Shown here one piece after another: positions 8,554 through 18,038 of a stretch of 47,036 bases of DNA (position 1 is its first letter; the number at the start of each line of letters is the position of its first letter). Made by a program: the position numbers and the translations under genes. Below the pieces are notes generated by a model that saw only the letters and a program-made list of their open reading frames with translations, made no database searches and was not told the DNA's origin. This DNA is from a virus: positions 104,834 through 151,869 of IMG/VR virus record IMGVR_UViG_3300007609_001205; one strand, given 5' to 3'.

Positions 8554-10019
8554 ACATTATCCCTTGGTAAAAACTCAACCTGACCATCATCATATTTCAG
8601 CCTTAAAACAGTTCTTATCTGCTTTAACTTACGTTTTTTCTTATAAACACCATCACCCTCACGACTACCCCTCTTATTAGTATTTCCCTCAATAGTCTCT
8701 ATTTTATTATTACTTACTTGTGATATGGCAATACCAATATGACTGAACGTAAATATGATTATATCACCTGGTAATATTTTATCAAAGGGTGGTTTAATGA
8801 TTTCCACATATTTTGAATTTTTCCTTGCCCAATTTTCAAAATCATATGCACCGGCAGTCCTCGGAAGTGTAAATGAATATCTAACACCATCCATATTAGA
8901 AACTGCCTTGAAACAAAAGCAAACAAATGCTGCACACCAAGGCCACCCCTTTGGATCGATTCCCGGTGTTTTTACAGGTGTTAACCAAGTAGAATCTTGA
9001 TAAACATAAACTTCCGGACCAGTGTTTGAATTTTTGGGGTCTTCTTTGACTCCTTCTTGGGTTAATGCAATTTCTACAACCTTCTTTGCAAAATCACTTA
9101 CTACACCTGATGATGGTCCTTCATTATCATCCACATACACAGGGTTACTTTTTGGTAATTTCTTTGTTGGGTCCAATAGAATGTTTGCCGCATCATTGTC
9201 ATCAATTGCAGGTGAGAATGATGGCACTTCATCATCAAAGTCAATAGAAACATCACTTACCTTTTTAGTAGATTTCCAATCATCTCCCGATACTTGATCA
9301 CTCTTTCTTTTCTTGGACATTTTATCGGGAACTGTTTTGATTTCTGAGTTACTATTAACATATACATTATTCGAAAGAAATTTGGGATCCCTTAATTCAA
9401 AGTATTCATTCAAAATATTCACAAACCCCGGTGTCGGTTGCACAGGAGCACTTTGGTTTCCCATATATGGTCCGGCACCAAGTCCAGCCAATTCCTTCAC
9501 AAACTTATCCATCCAATTCATAAAATTCGTACCAAGTATTGCTTGTTGGTCAGCATTTGCATCACCAAGTGACAACTTAGAATAATTATCCTTTAAATTT
9601 ATGTCTATGGTTGTATCTTGTATATTTATATTGTGAAACTTATAGTCAAGTATAAGACCTTCATCATCATTGGAATATATTTGTGTCTTGTGATCAAATA
9701 CAATAGATTTCATCGATCGATAACCACCTTCTGATAAATCCTTTAACTTATTTTCCAAATTCATATTATAATGGTCTGAATAAATATATTCAGGTTTATA
9801 TATGTTCCCATTATCAAAAACACAAGTTACCACTTTCCCGACTTCGGGTGCGTTGAATTCATTTCCGTTTATATCTTTCCATGGAGATGCCCATGGAATA
9901 TCTTCGGTGTCGATTTCTTCAAAAACATTCACTATACGAACTTTACACCTACCAAGTCTTTTGGGGTCATTATTATCCTCTACAATCCCAATATATGTTT
10001 TACTTCCATCAATGTACAT
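8550..10019 (-). CDS. gp5-like baseplate spike with C-terminal CHAP-type hydrolase
   Basis: The N-terminal part (about 1-100: GIVEDNNDPKRLGRCKVRI, PWASPW, GKVVTCVFDNG) matches the OB-fold of T4 gp5-type spike proteins. A low-complexity linker follows. The C-terminus (about 310-470) looks like a CHAP cysteine amidase/endopeptidase: Cys362 in GWPWCAAF, His427 in GDIIIFTFSHIGI, then EGNT. T4 gp5 carries a lysozyme in the middle instead, so the wall-cutting enzyme has been swapped. It probably digests peptidoglycan during entry. It is 18 bp downstream of the next structural gene. Confidence 0.8.
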   Translation of the reverse strand: MYIDGSKTYIGIVEDNNDPKRLGRCKVRIVNVFEEIDTEDIPWASPWKDINGNEFNAPEVGKVVTCVFDNGNIYKPEYIYSDHYNMNLENKLKDLSEGGYRSMKSIVFDHKTQIYSNDDEGLILDYKFHNINIQDTTIDINLKDNYSKLSLGDANADQQAILGTNFMNWMDKFVKELAGLGAGPYMGNQSAPVQPTPGFVNILNEYFELRDPKFLSNNVYVNSNSEIKTVPDKMSKKRKSDQVSGDDWKSTKKVSDVSIDFDDEVPSFSPAIDDNDAANILLDPTKKLPKSNPVYVDDNEGPSSGVVSDFAKKVVEIALTQEGVKEDPKNSNTGPEVYVYQDSTWLTPVKTPGIDPKGWPWCAAFVCFCFKAVSNMDGVRYSFTLPRTAGAYDFENWARKNSKYVEIIKPPFDKILPGDIIIFTFSHIGIAISQVSNNKIETIEGNTNKRGSREGDGVYKKKRKLKQIRTVLRLKYDDGQVEFLPRDNV

Positions 10020-10037
10020 AAATTATATATGCTTATT

Positions 10038-11789
10038 TTATCCACCGGTTATAAACCCACTTAAAGTATCCCCACCAAAATCTCTGAGTGAATTCCTAAC
10101 GTCAAAAAAGAACTGATTTGAAATACCATCAACAATCTGACTTTGATAAACATTTGTCGGTTCAGACATTCTACCAATACCAAAGGAATTCCTTATTTGA
10201 TCAATCGAATCATTCACCAAAGAAAATTGTGTATTCAGTTGCCTCTGTGCTTCTTGTAATGCTGCATTTTTAAGACCATTCAATAACCTCGATGCTGCCG
10301 AACTTCTTTGATTATTTGCAAAATCATCAAGTGTTGCACCGGGTGTTATATTATCCCCCTCTGGACCCATCACAGACCCATTTGGTGAAACATCTTTTAA
10401 CTTGAAATTTCCAGTGTTTGTTATAAACCCGGCTCTTTGTGGTATATCAACCGATGTTCCAAGTGGTTGTGGATTTACTTGGTGGTTATTAACTTCCTTA
10501 AACACTTCTTGACCCGGATTATAACGAATGAATGCCATGTCTGCATTTTTATATGCAAGTTGTATCTCCCATTTGTCAGTTACCTCTGGTTTCGATCCTA
10601 AATCGATTGAATCTGGATGTGTTGCCTTACTGAAAAAGAATTGGCATTCATATACCTTATACTCATATTTTGATAGATTTGATCTCAGAATCTCCAATTT
10701 GGACAAGTTCTCTTCAACACTTGCCCCCTTTTTAACACTTACAAAATTTCTAAGTTCAGAGATATTCAATTTCATATCAAATCTGAGAAGGTTCTCAGGA
10801 CATATCGATTTACCACGTAACCTAGACCAATACAATGATTTATAAAGTGTGTATAATGTACCCATATTAAGTGTTGTGTCCTCATAAAAACCCAATGTAA
10901 GGAGATCATTCATATAATCGACAAATGCATTATGCTTCCCGGGTGTATTACTTTCTGATAGTTTATCAAGACCACCAATGGATTTAACGTAATAGAATTT
11001 ATTTTTTCGGAACTCTTCTGAATTAAAATCCGTCTTGAATATGGAATTGGGTTCTATACCATTAAAGGTAACCCTTCTTGAAAATCTAAAATATTTGGAA
11101 AGTTCTCTTACAAACTCGTAATATATTTCAATTCTTGAAGAAACCTCATCATCCAACCCATTTGACCATTCACCTAAAAGAAATTCTTCCAATGCACCAT
11201 TTAACAATGGGGATGCATCAACATCAATAACAATATCAAACCCAAAATACACAGGGTCTTCGTTATCGTGTGGTGTTATATAATCACCTTCATCATAATT
11301 CCAAATACGTGATTTACTTTGTTCGAATGAATTTAAGTTAGTGGCAGTTTCGAATGACTGCAAAACAGTTTCTGCATTATCATAATCGAGTTTGAATTTG
11401 AAATCACTAGTAGACACATCACCATATTTGTCATACTCACCATCACTACTTGCAAGTGATTTATAAATATCATTGGTGTTTCTCATTTCGGATGTGGAAG
11501 GTGGTATGACTTTAAATTCAGGATCACCACCTGTCCAATCAGAACTCACTGTTTTATAATACTCAACCGGTGTAAACCCAGGCCGTTGATTTGAAGTTTT
11601 GTCTATGAGTGTTTCTTTCAAAGAAACCATTGCCTTACCATCAGGTGGTCCAGTTCTATTATTAACATGTTTGTTGGATGGGTGACCGGGGTCGTTAAAG
11701 CCGGGTAATTGACCCGCCCTTGGGTTACCCAGTGCATCATTCAATTGATCACCTGCATTTTGAAAAAATCTATTTAGACCATCTGCCAT
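10038..11789 (-). CDS. large virion structural protein, unassigned
   Basis: 583 aa, no signal or membrane segment, rich in Asn, Asp, Ser and Phe. Co-directional with the spike gene, so probably a baseplate or tail component. The C-terminal region is Gly/Asn-rich and resembles in style the end of the protein at 21438-23234. A central block with YKVYECQFFF may be a tube-like beta domain, but I could not assign a T4 homologue. An AATATATA box lies 5 nt upstream of the start. Confidence 0.6.
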   Translation of the reverse strand: MADGLNRFFQNAGDQLNDALGNPRAGQLPGFNDPGHPSNKHVNNRTGPPDGKAMVSLKETLIDKTSNQRPGFTPVEYYKTVSSDWTGGDPEFKVIPPSTSEMRNTNDIYKSLASSDGEYDKYGDVSTSDFKFKLDYDNAETVLQSFETATNLNSFEQSKSRIWNYDEGDYITPHDNEDPVYFGFDIVIDVDASPLLNGALEEFLLGEWSNGLDDEVSSRIEIYYEFVRELSKYFRFSRRVTFNGIEPNSIFKTDFNSEEFRKNKFYYVKSIGGLDKLSESNTPGKHNAFVDYMNDLLTLGFYEDTTLNMGTLYTLYKSLYWSRLRGKSICPENLLRFDMKLNISELRNFVSVKKGASVEENLSKLEILRSNLSKYEYKVYECQFFFSKATHPDSIDLGSKPEVTDKWEIQLAYKNADMAFIRYNPGQEVFKEVNNHQVNPQPLGTSVDIPQRAGFITNTGNFKLKDVSPNGSVMGPEGDNITPGATLDDFANNQRSSAASRLLNGLKNAALQEAQRQLNTQFSLVNDSIDQIRNSFGIGRMSEPTNVYQSQIVDGISNQFFFDVRNSLRDFGGDTLSGFITGG

Positions 11790-11794
11790 AATTA

Positions 11795-11804
11795 TATATA
11801 TTAA
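11795..11804 (-). promoter_or_regulatory. AATATATA box upstream of 11789(-)
   Basis: TTAATATATA on the minus strand, 5 nt before the ATG of the structural gene. Confidence 0.55.
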
Positions 11805-11840
11805 GATATAACAGTCTTCAGGAAAAGGATTTCTAAAAGA

Positions 11841-11848
11841 AATATATA
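11841..11848 (+). promoter_or_regulatory. AATATATA box upstream of 11856
   Basis: AATATATA on the plus strand, 7 nt before the ATG; forms a divergent pair with the box at 11795. Confidence 0.55.
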
Positions 11849-11855
11849 ATAAGTG

Positions 11856-13235
11856 ATGATAAAGAAATATTTCGAATTCATAATAGAAGGAAAAAAAGGG
11901 GATTATTCAAATAAAAATCTAATAGAGGAATTATGTGTCTCTATGGTATTGATCAACAATGAATTCCTCGATGCAATACTGGACCAAGGACAAAAAGCCA
12001 GATACTCCCAAAATTCTAAGGTTTTTATAACAGACCTTAAAAATTTGGTAATGAATAAGAACCGACTCAAATTAGGTAAATTCTTTGATGGTAAATGTGA
12101 AGAAGATGCCAATTTTTCGAAATTGAGATCCGTTTTTGATGATGTTGAATTCGACATTGAAAGAGATTGGAATAAATTAGTAAAATCCCGTAACACTGCA
12201 CGTAACATCAAAGACAAGTTATTGGGCGAGGAAAAACTAACACCCGACCAAATAAAGAATGTCTATTGGCTAGGTCCGAATAAAGATTTGGAACATCAAG
12301 AAGATCTTGTTATTGAAACAACACTTGGAAGACAATATTCACTTTTCCTCAATAAGAACATGAAAAGCCAAAAAACATCTTCTTTTAATACTTTTGCAGA
12401 TGAATTCATTGGACCAGACATAGATAGATTGTATAATGAAGACTTTATAGAAAAATGGAATAAGATAACACAGGAATTCGTGAGAATAACCTACGAAAAT
12501 GCAACAAAACCAATTCAAGAACATATCGAGAAGTTCATAGATCCAAGAAGAATACAATCATTGGGTTACTTTGAGTATTTTAATATTAAACACCGTGACC
12601 CAAGGTTCAAACATCTTGGTGAACAGATGCCCGAGTTTGAAAAAAATGTTCTAATGTTTTCAGACCTTATGAAATTCATCTGGAAAGATGCAAAAGTTTT
12701 TCTACAAAATTATGAAAAGGCAAAAGATGAATGGGCAGAGGTTAAAATCGTAACACTAAACTCTCGTATATTGGAAGAATTATTCACAAGTTCCCTCATC
12801 AAAAATAAATCAGAAGAGGTTGAGAAATTAGACGATGGTTATAAAAGATCATCTGGTTCACTTAAAATGAAGTTGATGAAAGTATTTGTTGAGAAATTAG
12901 GTTGTATTGAAAGACCGGTCTTCTTTGTTTCAAAAACAGGAGATGAACTACATAGAATACCCGCAAGAACGTTCTTCCGTTCCAATTATGAAACAATTGA
13001 TATCGACTTTGATTACCATGTGAAATTCCAAAAGAGTATGGATGATGATGAACTGAACGACTTCAATATGAAGGTTAGAATGAATTATAACGGAGATGTA
13101 TTATTGAAATTTAATATAATAGTTAAATTTACCGGAGGAGAATTTTCAAATAAACTAAGTGCCAAATATAAATTCGACATACCAACAAATTTCAATTATA
13201 TCATAAGCAAAATTGAGAAGGAGTCAGAAGTTTAA
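11856..13235 (+). CDS. candidate head-packaged protein, 459 aa
   Basis: The N-terminus MIKKYFEFIIEGKK is the closest match in the window to the T4 capsid-targeting peptide MKTYQEFIAEA and includes an IxE/G site that fits the T4 gp21 protease rule. The remaining ~445 residues are a soluble, Lys/Glu-rich unknown. I chose ATG 11856 over the in-frame GTG at 11853 because it restores the leader exactly. A box at 11841 supplies a likely promoter. No function is known beyond the targeting inference. Confidence 0.7.
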   Translation: MIKKYFEFIIEGKKGDYSNKNLIEELCVSMVLINNEFLDAILDQGQKARYSQNSKVFITDLKNLVMNKNRLKLGKFFDGKCEEDANFSKLRSVFDDVEFDIERDWNKLVKSRNTARNIKDKLLGEEKLTPDQIKNVYWLGPNKDLEHQEDLVIETTLGRQYSLFLNKNMKSQKTSSFNTFADEFIGPDIDRLYNEDFIEKWNKITQEFVRITYENATKPIQEHIEKFIDPRRIQSLGYFEYFNIKHRDPRFKHLGEQMPEFEKNVLMFSDLMKFIWKDAKVFLQNYEKAKDEWAEVKIVTLNSRILEELFTSSLIKNKSEEVEKLDDGYKRSSGSLKMKLMKVFVEKLGCIERPVFFVSKTGDELHRIPARTFFRSNYETIDIDFDYHVKFQKSMDDDELNDFNMKVRMNYNGDVLLKFNIIVKFTGGEFSNKLSAKYKFDIPTNFNYIISKIEKESEV

Positions 13236-13262
13236 TAGATATTCAAAAGAGTATCAATCATT

Positions 13263-14501
13263 ATGGCATCAAATCCAGCAACAGTAGGTTTAGAAGATAA
13301 TATTGAGAAACTAAAAAATCTCATTTACGCAGGTGATACGACTTCGGGTATAATAAACCAAATTACCAGTCAATTCCTTCCTTATGAAGAAATTGCTAAA
13401 AAGCTAATATTACTAAAAAACCAAAAAATGACAAAGGAGGATGCTGATCTTATGATAGATGGTCCTGAAGAAAGAGACCAATCAACTGAAAATAAAGCAG
13501 CACAATTCCTTTCCAAACAAGATGCAGAAAAAGCATTGAGTGGCTATGTAAACACACCCCTCAAAGAACTCGTATTCCCATTGGAAGGCAGAACATTCAC
13601 TCGGTCAGGACAAACCCAATCCAAAGAAGAACGAAAGGAAGATAGAAAAGCTAAAAATGAACAAAGAAAAGAAGAAGCAAAGGCCAAAACCGGACAAGTA
13701 CGTGACCAATTCATTGAAGAAGCCAAGAAAATAGTTGAACAAGTTAAAAAGGCCCTATTTAAAATAATATCTGAACAAGCAAATATTATACAAGAACTTG
13801 TTAAAGCAGCCATATCATTCGGTGTAAGCATTCCTGCAATGGCAGTAATGGTAGCAGCACCACCTTGGAATGTAGCAGCCGCCATCGCCCTCGTATTAGG
13901 CATAATAGAAACACTGAACGCATTGGCCAAGAGATTAACAGATATTGTAGAATACTTAGACCCACTGAAACAACTTAAACTCTTATTACCAGACGAAGCA
14001 TATCAGGTAATAACTTTACCACTAAATATTGCAATTATCATACTAATTGGTATATATACACCGATTGCTGCATTAAAAAAGGGAATTGATAGCATTCTCG
14101 CCTTTCTCTTGAATCTAATAAGTCCAGGTAACATCAGTGGAACAATTGATAAGATAAAAAGACAGAAAAGAAAAAAAGAACGTGAAAGAGATAATACGGA
14201 TGATGATGATGAACGTCAAGCACTTGAAGATGAAATAGAAGGCTTGGAAACTCAATGCAGAGAATTGGAAAATGGGAATTTCGATAAAATAACATTTACT
14301 GATGCTGATCTTAAAAATTATACAGACACCGCAGATATCTATGAAGAAATAAAATCAGTTGAAAAACTAGCAAATGATGTTGTATATGTATACGATGTTA
14401 AATTACCTGATGGTACAATTATGAGGGACTTATCACTTGATCAATTAGAAGAAATTAAAGAAAGATATGATATTGTATTCAACAACCAGCAAAGTGAATG
14501 A
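13263..14501 (+). CDS. membrane-segment and coiled-coil protein, 412 aa
   Basis: Two or three hydrophobic segments lie between about residues 185 and 285 (one Ala/Val-rich, one Ile-rich), flanked by highly charged coiled-coil stretches near 120-160 and 295-330. No signal peptide. The pattern could be a tail or ejected protein that enters the host membrane, or a small tape-measure-like protein; neither is shown. It sits in a plus-strand run from 11856 to 16408. Confidence 0.65.
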   Translation: MASNPATVGLEDNIEKLKNLIYAGDTTSGIINQITSQFLPYEEIAKKLILLKNQKMTKEDADLMIDGPEERDQSTENKAAQFLSKQDAEKALSGYVNTPLKELVFPLEGRTFTRSGQTQSKEERKEDRKAKNEQRKEEAKAKTGQVRDQFIEEAKKIVEQVKKALFKIISEQANIIQELVKAAISFGVSIPAMAVMVAAPPWNVAAAIALVLGIIETLNALAKRLTDIVEYLDPLKQLKLLLPDEAYQVITLPLNIAIIILIGIYTPIAALKKGIDSILAFLLNLISPGNISGTIDKIKRQKRKKERERDNTDDDDERQALEDEIEGLETQCRELENGNFDKITFTDADLKNYTDTADIYEEIKSVEKLANDVVYVYDVKLPDGTIMRDLSLDQLEEIKERYDIVFNNQQSE

Positions 14502-14527
14502 TATAACAATAAAAATAAAGATTTATT

Positions 14528-14776
14528 ATGCCTAAATCAAAACACAGGAAAAATCACAAGAAAAAATTAGCAGCACGTAAGGAACGTATCAAAAATGAAA
14601 AAAGGAGATATGAGAAAATGCAACGCGAATTCATAAATCAGTTGATTGAGAAAGAACGTGAAAAAGGTATGTATGATAATATGCCAGAAGTTCCAAATAC
14701 TGATGGTGCAACAGTGTCTACACCAAGCACTGATTCAAATGGTGATGACCCGATCATAGAGGGTCCATCTATCTAA
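14528..14776 (+). CDS. small basic protein, 82 aa
   Basis: The first 50 residues are dense in Lys/Arg (KSKHRKNHKKK), the tail is acidic and Ser/Thr/Pro-rich. The basic half may bind nucleic acid. 26 bp downstream of the membrane-segment gene; no known family recognised. Confidence 0.6.
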   Translation: MPKSKHRKNHKKKLAARKERIKNEKRRYEKMQREFINQLIEKEREKGMYDNMPEVPNTDGATVSTPSTDSNGDDPIIEGPSI

Positions 14777-14784
14777 TTCGTTTA

Positions 14785-14792
14785 AATATATA
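14785..14792 (+). promoter_or_regulatory. AATATATA box upstream of 14800
   Basis: AATATATA, 7 nt before the ATG of the AAA+ gene. Confidence 0.5.
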
Positions 14793-14799
14793 GTATAGA

Positions 14800-15849
14800 A
14801 TGGATACAAATAATAATTTTGTTATAAACTTTGACGAACCATCTGAACAAGACATGTTGTATGTTTGGGGGAAGATGGGACATATGCCCTCAAAAACATC
14901 AATTCACACTAATTTAGAAAGTGATGTTTTTAGAGAATTGGTATTTTCCTATTTTCCCAATATGAAAAACGAAGTAATGACCAATGATATTATTCCGATA
15001 AATGGGGATGTTGTAAAAAACACAAAATTTATAGATCTATTATTTGAAGACACATGGATATCATACCTTGAATTTGATATAAATGGTGATTTTTATATCG
15101 ATGACATAACCATTTTCCATAAACCGGAGTCATATGAATCAATATACAAATTCGTATCTGATGTATCAGAAATAAGCAATAGCACTGAAGACGATGTGTC
15201 TATAAAAGATAGTGTTTTATCGGTAAGGGATGGTATATTGGAAACATCTCCTGTATACAATGAGGTCGATTATGAATTTATAGAGTTATTCTACACAAAG
15301 TCCACATATGTTGGTATCAAAAAAGTGTTAAGGTCTTTAAAATATGACCAATGTGGTATAAATATTTTATACGGACAGAGAGGATTGGGAAAAACAGAAT
15401 GCATTAAATATATCACAACAAAAGTAGAACAATCGACATTGTTCATACCAAACAACCTCATAGAACAATCGATAAATAACCCTGAGTTTAGAAGTATAAT
15501 ATCTAATTATGACAAACTCATAATATTAATGGATGATTGTGAATTCTTGACCAACTCTCAATTTTCTAAAATGAATCATTTCACATCAAACCTAATGCAA
15601 TTGGTGGAAAGTTATGGTAATTTGGACATACATTTTATTTTGATATTCAATGAAAATGAAGATAAAATTGACCAAAACATAGTTGAATCAAACTCAATAA
15701 AAAATATTGTTAAGTTTGAAAACCTATCAACTGAGGAGGCGATTGAACTCAATAACCACCTAAACCTTGATGGGGAGATAACCAACCCAATGAAAGTAAG
15801 GGATGTTATAAATCCGAACCGCCCAAAAAGAAGACATATAGGACTATGA
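14800..15849 (+). CDS. AAA+-type P-loop ATPase
   Basis: Walker A GQRGLGKT at 192-199 and Walker B IILMDDCE at 241-248; a sensor-like FNEN block follows near 285. The N-terminal ~180 residues are acidic and unassigned. It could be a loader, remodeller or packaging-related ATPase; nothing fixes the partner. Its stop overlaps the ATG of the next gene (ATGA), so translation is probably coupled. Confidence 0.75.
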   Translation: MDTNNNFVINFDEPSEQDMLYVWGKMGHMPSKTSIHTNLESDVFRELVFSYFPNMKNEVMTNDIIPINGDVVKNTKFIDLLFEDTWISYLEFDINGDFYIDDITIFHKPESYESIYKFVSDVSEISNSTEDDVSIKDSVLSVRDGILETSPVYNEVDYEFIELFYTKSTYVGIKKVLRSLKYDQCGINILYGQRGLGKTECIKYITTKVEQSTLFIPNNLIEQSINNPEFRSIISNYDKLIILMDDCEFLTNSQFSKMNHFTSNLMQLVESYGNLDIHFILIFNENEDKIDQNIVESNSIKNIVKFENLSTEEAIELNNHLNLDGEITNPMKVRDVINPNRPKRRHIGL

Positions 15850-16169
15850 CAGAAGAACAAGAAGAAATTATTTTTCAAGAACTTATGACATCAGATTTTA
15901 ATGACCACTCTGACCATGATACTTGGAGAAATCGTATTTTCCTATTTAGGAAATATTATAAAATGCTATATGCAAAGTATAAAAATTCATCAAGTAATAA
16001 TGAACTACTTACAAAAGATTTAAATGAACATAGATCAAATGAGAATAGGTTAATTACTCAAATGAAAAATGAACTTTGGGAACTTAGAAATGAGAATGAA
16101 AAATTGAAAAAGCCAAAGAAGCTTACATTAGTGGAACGTTTCAAAGGCATGACCAAACAAGATATATAA
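15846..16169 (+). CDS. coiled-coil hypothetical protein, 107 aa
   Basis: Overlaps the ATPase stop by 4 bp. The C-terminal half is a heptad-like Leu/Glu/Lys coiled coil. Coupled translation suggests it partners the ATPase. Confidence 0.65.
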   Translation: MTEEQEEIIFQELMTSDFNDHSDHDTWRNRIFLFRKYYKMLYAKYKNSSSNNELLTKDLNEHRSNENRLITQMKNELWELRNENEKLKKPKKLTLVERFKGMTKQDI

Positions 16170-16192
16170 TCTATAAAAATAAAATTGATGAA

Positions 16193-16408
16193 ATGGAATA
16201 TGTTGATAAATATGATGAACTTCTAAAAGTACTTACAGAAGAAATTGAAATCGATGGTAAGAAATACAGTGCCAAAGAAGAATTTGATAAGTTCTTTGTT
16301 CGGGGAAATAAAGCAGCTGGAACGAGGCTCCGAAAAATGATGCAGATGTTAAAAGGAACAGCACAAGAGGTTAGAGAAGACGTAAGATCCTACAAAAAAC
16401 TTCTATAA
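16193..16408 (+). CDS. Hc1-type histone H1-like protein
   Basis: 71 aa. The segment GNKAAGTRLRK at 38-48, followed by a Lys/Glu helix and a C-terminal KK, is the signature of the small histone H1-like (Hc1) proteins common in Bacteroidota, which usually read GNKAAGTRARK. These bind DNA non-specifically and compact it. Unlike chlamydial Hc1 it has no long basic tail; a tail-like protein is encoded separately at 6227-6577(-). It may package phage DNA or alter the host nucleoid. A strong terminator follows at once. Confidence 0.8.
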   Translation: MEYVDKYDELLKVLTEEIEIDGKKYSAKEEFDKFFVRGNKAAGTRLRKMMQMLKGTAQEVREDVRSYKKLL

Positions 16409-16413
16409 AACTT

Positions 16414-16442
16414 AAAAACCCCAACCAATTGTTGGGGTTTTT
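16414..16442 (+). terminator. Rho-independent terminator after the Hc1-type gene
   Basis: Perfect 10-bp stem AAACCCCAAC (16416-16425) / GTTGGGGTTT (16431-16440), loop of five, T5 tail. Ends the plus-strand run from about 11856. Confidence 0.9.
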
Positions 16443-16444
16443 GT

Positions 16445-16454
16445 TTAATATATA
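16445..16454 (+). promoter_or_regulatory. AATATATA box upstream of 16459
   Basis: TTAATATATA immediately after a terminator and exactly 4 nt before the ATG. The position between terminator and start codon is good evidence that this box is a promoter. Confidence 0.7.
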
Positions 16455-16458
16455 CTAT

Positions 16459-17007
16459 ATGAAAAAATTCTCTAAAATAACAAACGTAAAAGTAAATGAA
16501 GAACCTAAAAGCGAAAAGGCGGAAATGTCCGACCTTGAAGAACTGAGGATGAGAATCCATATGATCCTTGAAAATAATCTATCAGTGGGTGCTTCTGGTC
16601 CAATACATCAAGTTCTCCAAGGTGGAACTGTGAGGGTTGAGGGAAAGGAAAGAGTTATCCAATCAATAATGGATATGTTTGATGAGATAAGTAACAAAAA
16701 AACCATTAAATTATTGGAATCAATGAAATCACACATCGGTGATCATAAGATAATAGATTCTAAGATAATGGACTTAAAAGATGAAACCTTTTTGAAAAAT
16801 GATCCAGTTATGAAGAATCTCAAAACAAGAATAAAAAATCTCTCCGAAAGGTATTCAGATGACGGGGAATTTAAAAAAGTTATGTCTTTAAAAGCATCTA
16901 AGATGCCATCTAGTGCAATGATTGCTGTTGAACTTACGGATATACCCAAAAACCGAAAACGAGTTGTCTATGAGTGTCTAAGAGATCAATTGGCCGATGA
17001 TAACTAA
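16459..17007 (+). CDS. hypothetical protein, 183 aa
   Basis: Starts MKKFSKITNV, a basic-aromatic leader. The rest is helical and mixed-charge with no recognised domain. I chose ATG 16459 because an upstream in-frame ATG (16429) lies inside the terminator hairpin. Its end overlaps the convergent gene by 4 bp. Confidence 0.7.
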   Translation: MKKFSKITNVKVNEEPKSEKAEMSDLEELRMRIHMILENNLSVGASGPIHQVLQGGTVRVEGKERVIQSIMDMFDEISNKKTIKLLESMKSHIGDHKIIDSKIMDLKDETFLKNDPVMKNLKTRIKNLSERYSDDGEFKKVMSLKASKMPSSAMIAVELTDIPKNRKRVVYECLRDQLADDN

Positions 17008-17396
17008 TCACCTTCCATCTGAATAATACAATTCAACCTTCTTCTAGGAACATCTACAAAAATCTTAACCTTATTTATTCTAAGTTTTTTGAATTTTTTC
17101 AACTTTATTGTTTGAACCAAATCACTCACAAGAATGGTTAAGTAACCAGTATCTGGAACAAAAGCCGCCTCATCACCCACATCGACCTTAAATAAGAAAT
17201 CCGGAAGAGTGTCATCATCACTGTTCTCGACAGTTACAACATTTTCAAGGTCATGTAATAATTTCGAGCAATATACTGGGAAATATTCATTAATTTCACC
17301 CGAAGCCAAATGGTTTTTCATCGACCTTATAAAAATCTCACTTGTTTGGTCAGATAATTTATAATGTTCATTTACAATTTTCAATAATTCTTCCAT
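17004..17396 (-). CDS. hypothetical protein, 130 aa
   Basis: Soluble unknown, last gene of a minus-strand run from 20387. The C-terminal half is basic with alternating hydrophobic residues, possibly beta strands. No motif recognised. Confidence 0.65.
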   Translation of the reverse strand: MEELLKIVNEHYKLSDQTSEIFIRSMKNHLASGEINEYFPVYCSKLLHDLENVVTVENSDDDTLPDFLFKVDVGDEAAFVPDTGYLTILVSDLVQTIKLKKFKKLRINKVKIFVDVPRRRLNCIIQMEGD

Positions 17397-17420
17397 ACCT
17401 ATTATATGGTCTGGTGTGAA

Positions 17421-18038
17421 TTAAGTTGCCTCGTGATGATCAACTGGTTTTATTTTCCTTTCCGAAAAAATCGTTTTTAATTGGTTATACGAAATTGGTG
17501 TATAATCCCATCCATTACACCCAACATCAAGAACTCTCCTATCATATAACCACCTCACTTCAGGATTTTTTGCAATAGATTGATGACTGTGACCGTGTAA
17601 ATGCCATGCACCATAATGACCCTTATTCCAAGAGAATATCATATAATGACACAGTACAATAACTTGCCACCCTCGATTTGCATCATCATCTCTTATATTT
17701 ATCGTAGCACCACCCAATGCAGTATCATCACCGAATATCCGTTCAAATACATTCATCCTTTTAAGATACTTTATTCGGTCATGGTTACCCATTATAAGAT
17801 AATGTGTTCCATTCAATTGTTTCATTATCTCTTCTGCAACACCCGGTCGGCATTTATAATAAAGATCACCTAAATTGAAACATAGTGCATCATTACCCAC
17901 AACAGAATTCCAATTCTGTATTATGGCGTGATGCATTTCATCTACATTATCAAATGGGCGTTCATCATGTTTAATAACTGCCTTATGACCTAAATGTAAG
18001 TCTGATGTAAAATATATGTTATGGGTATCAATTCTCAT
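17421..18038 (-). CDS. metallophosphoesterase, small cytosolic type
   Basis: Calcineurin-like fold with the full motif set: TSDLHLGH near 10, NLGDLYY near 55, GNHDR near 80, an LCHY block near 130 and HLHGHSHQ near 145. It resembles the single-domain phosphoesterases common in bacteria and phages. Substrate unknown; neighbouring nucleotidyltransferase- and amidoligase-like genes suggest a small-molecule or RNA-end pathway. Its start overlaps the upstream stop (ATGA). Confidence 0.85.
   Translation of the reverse strand: MRIDTHNIYFTSDLHLGHKAVIKHDERPFDNVDEMHHAIIQNWNSVVGNDALCFNLGDLYYKCRPGVAEEIMKQLNGTHYLIMGNHDRIKYLKRMNVFERIFGDDTALGGATINIRDDDANRGWQVIVLCHYMIFSWNKGHYGAWHLHGHSHQSIAKNPEVRWLYDRRVLDVGCNGWDYTPISYNQLKTIFSERKIKPVDHHEAT

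Noticed and set aside
16429-16458. Upstream ATG for the 16459 gene
   Set aside because: It lies inside the terminator hairpin; the AATATATA box and the leader-like N-terminus support the later ATG.
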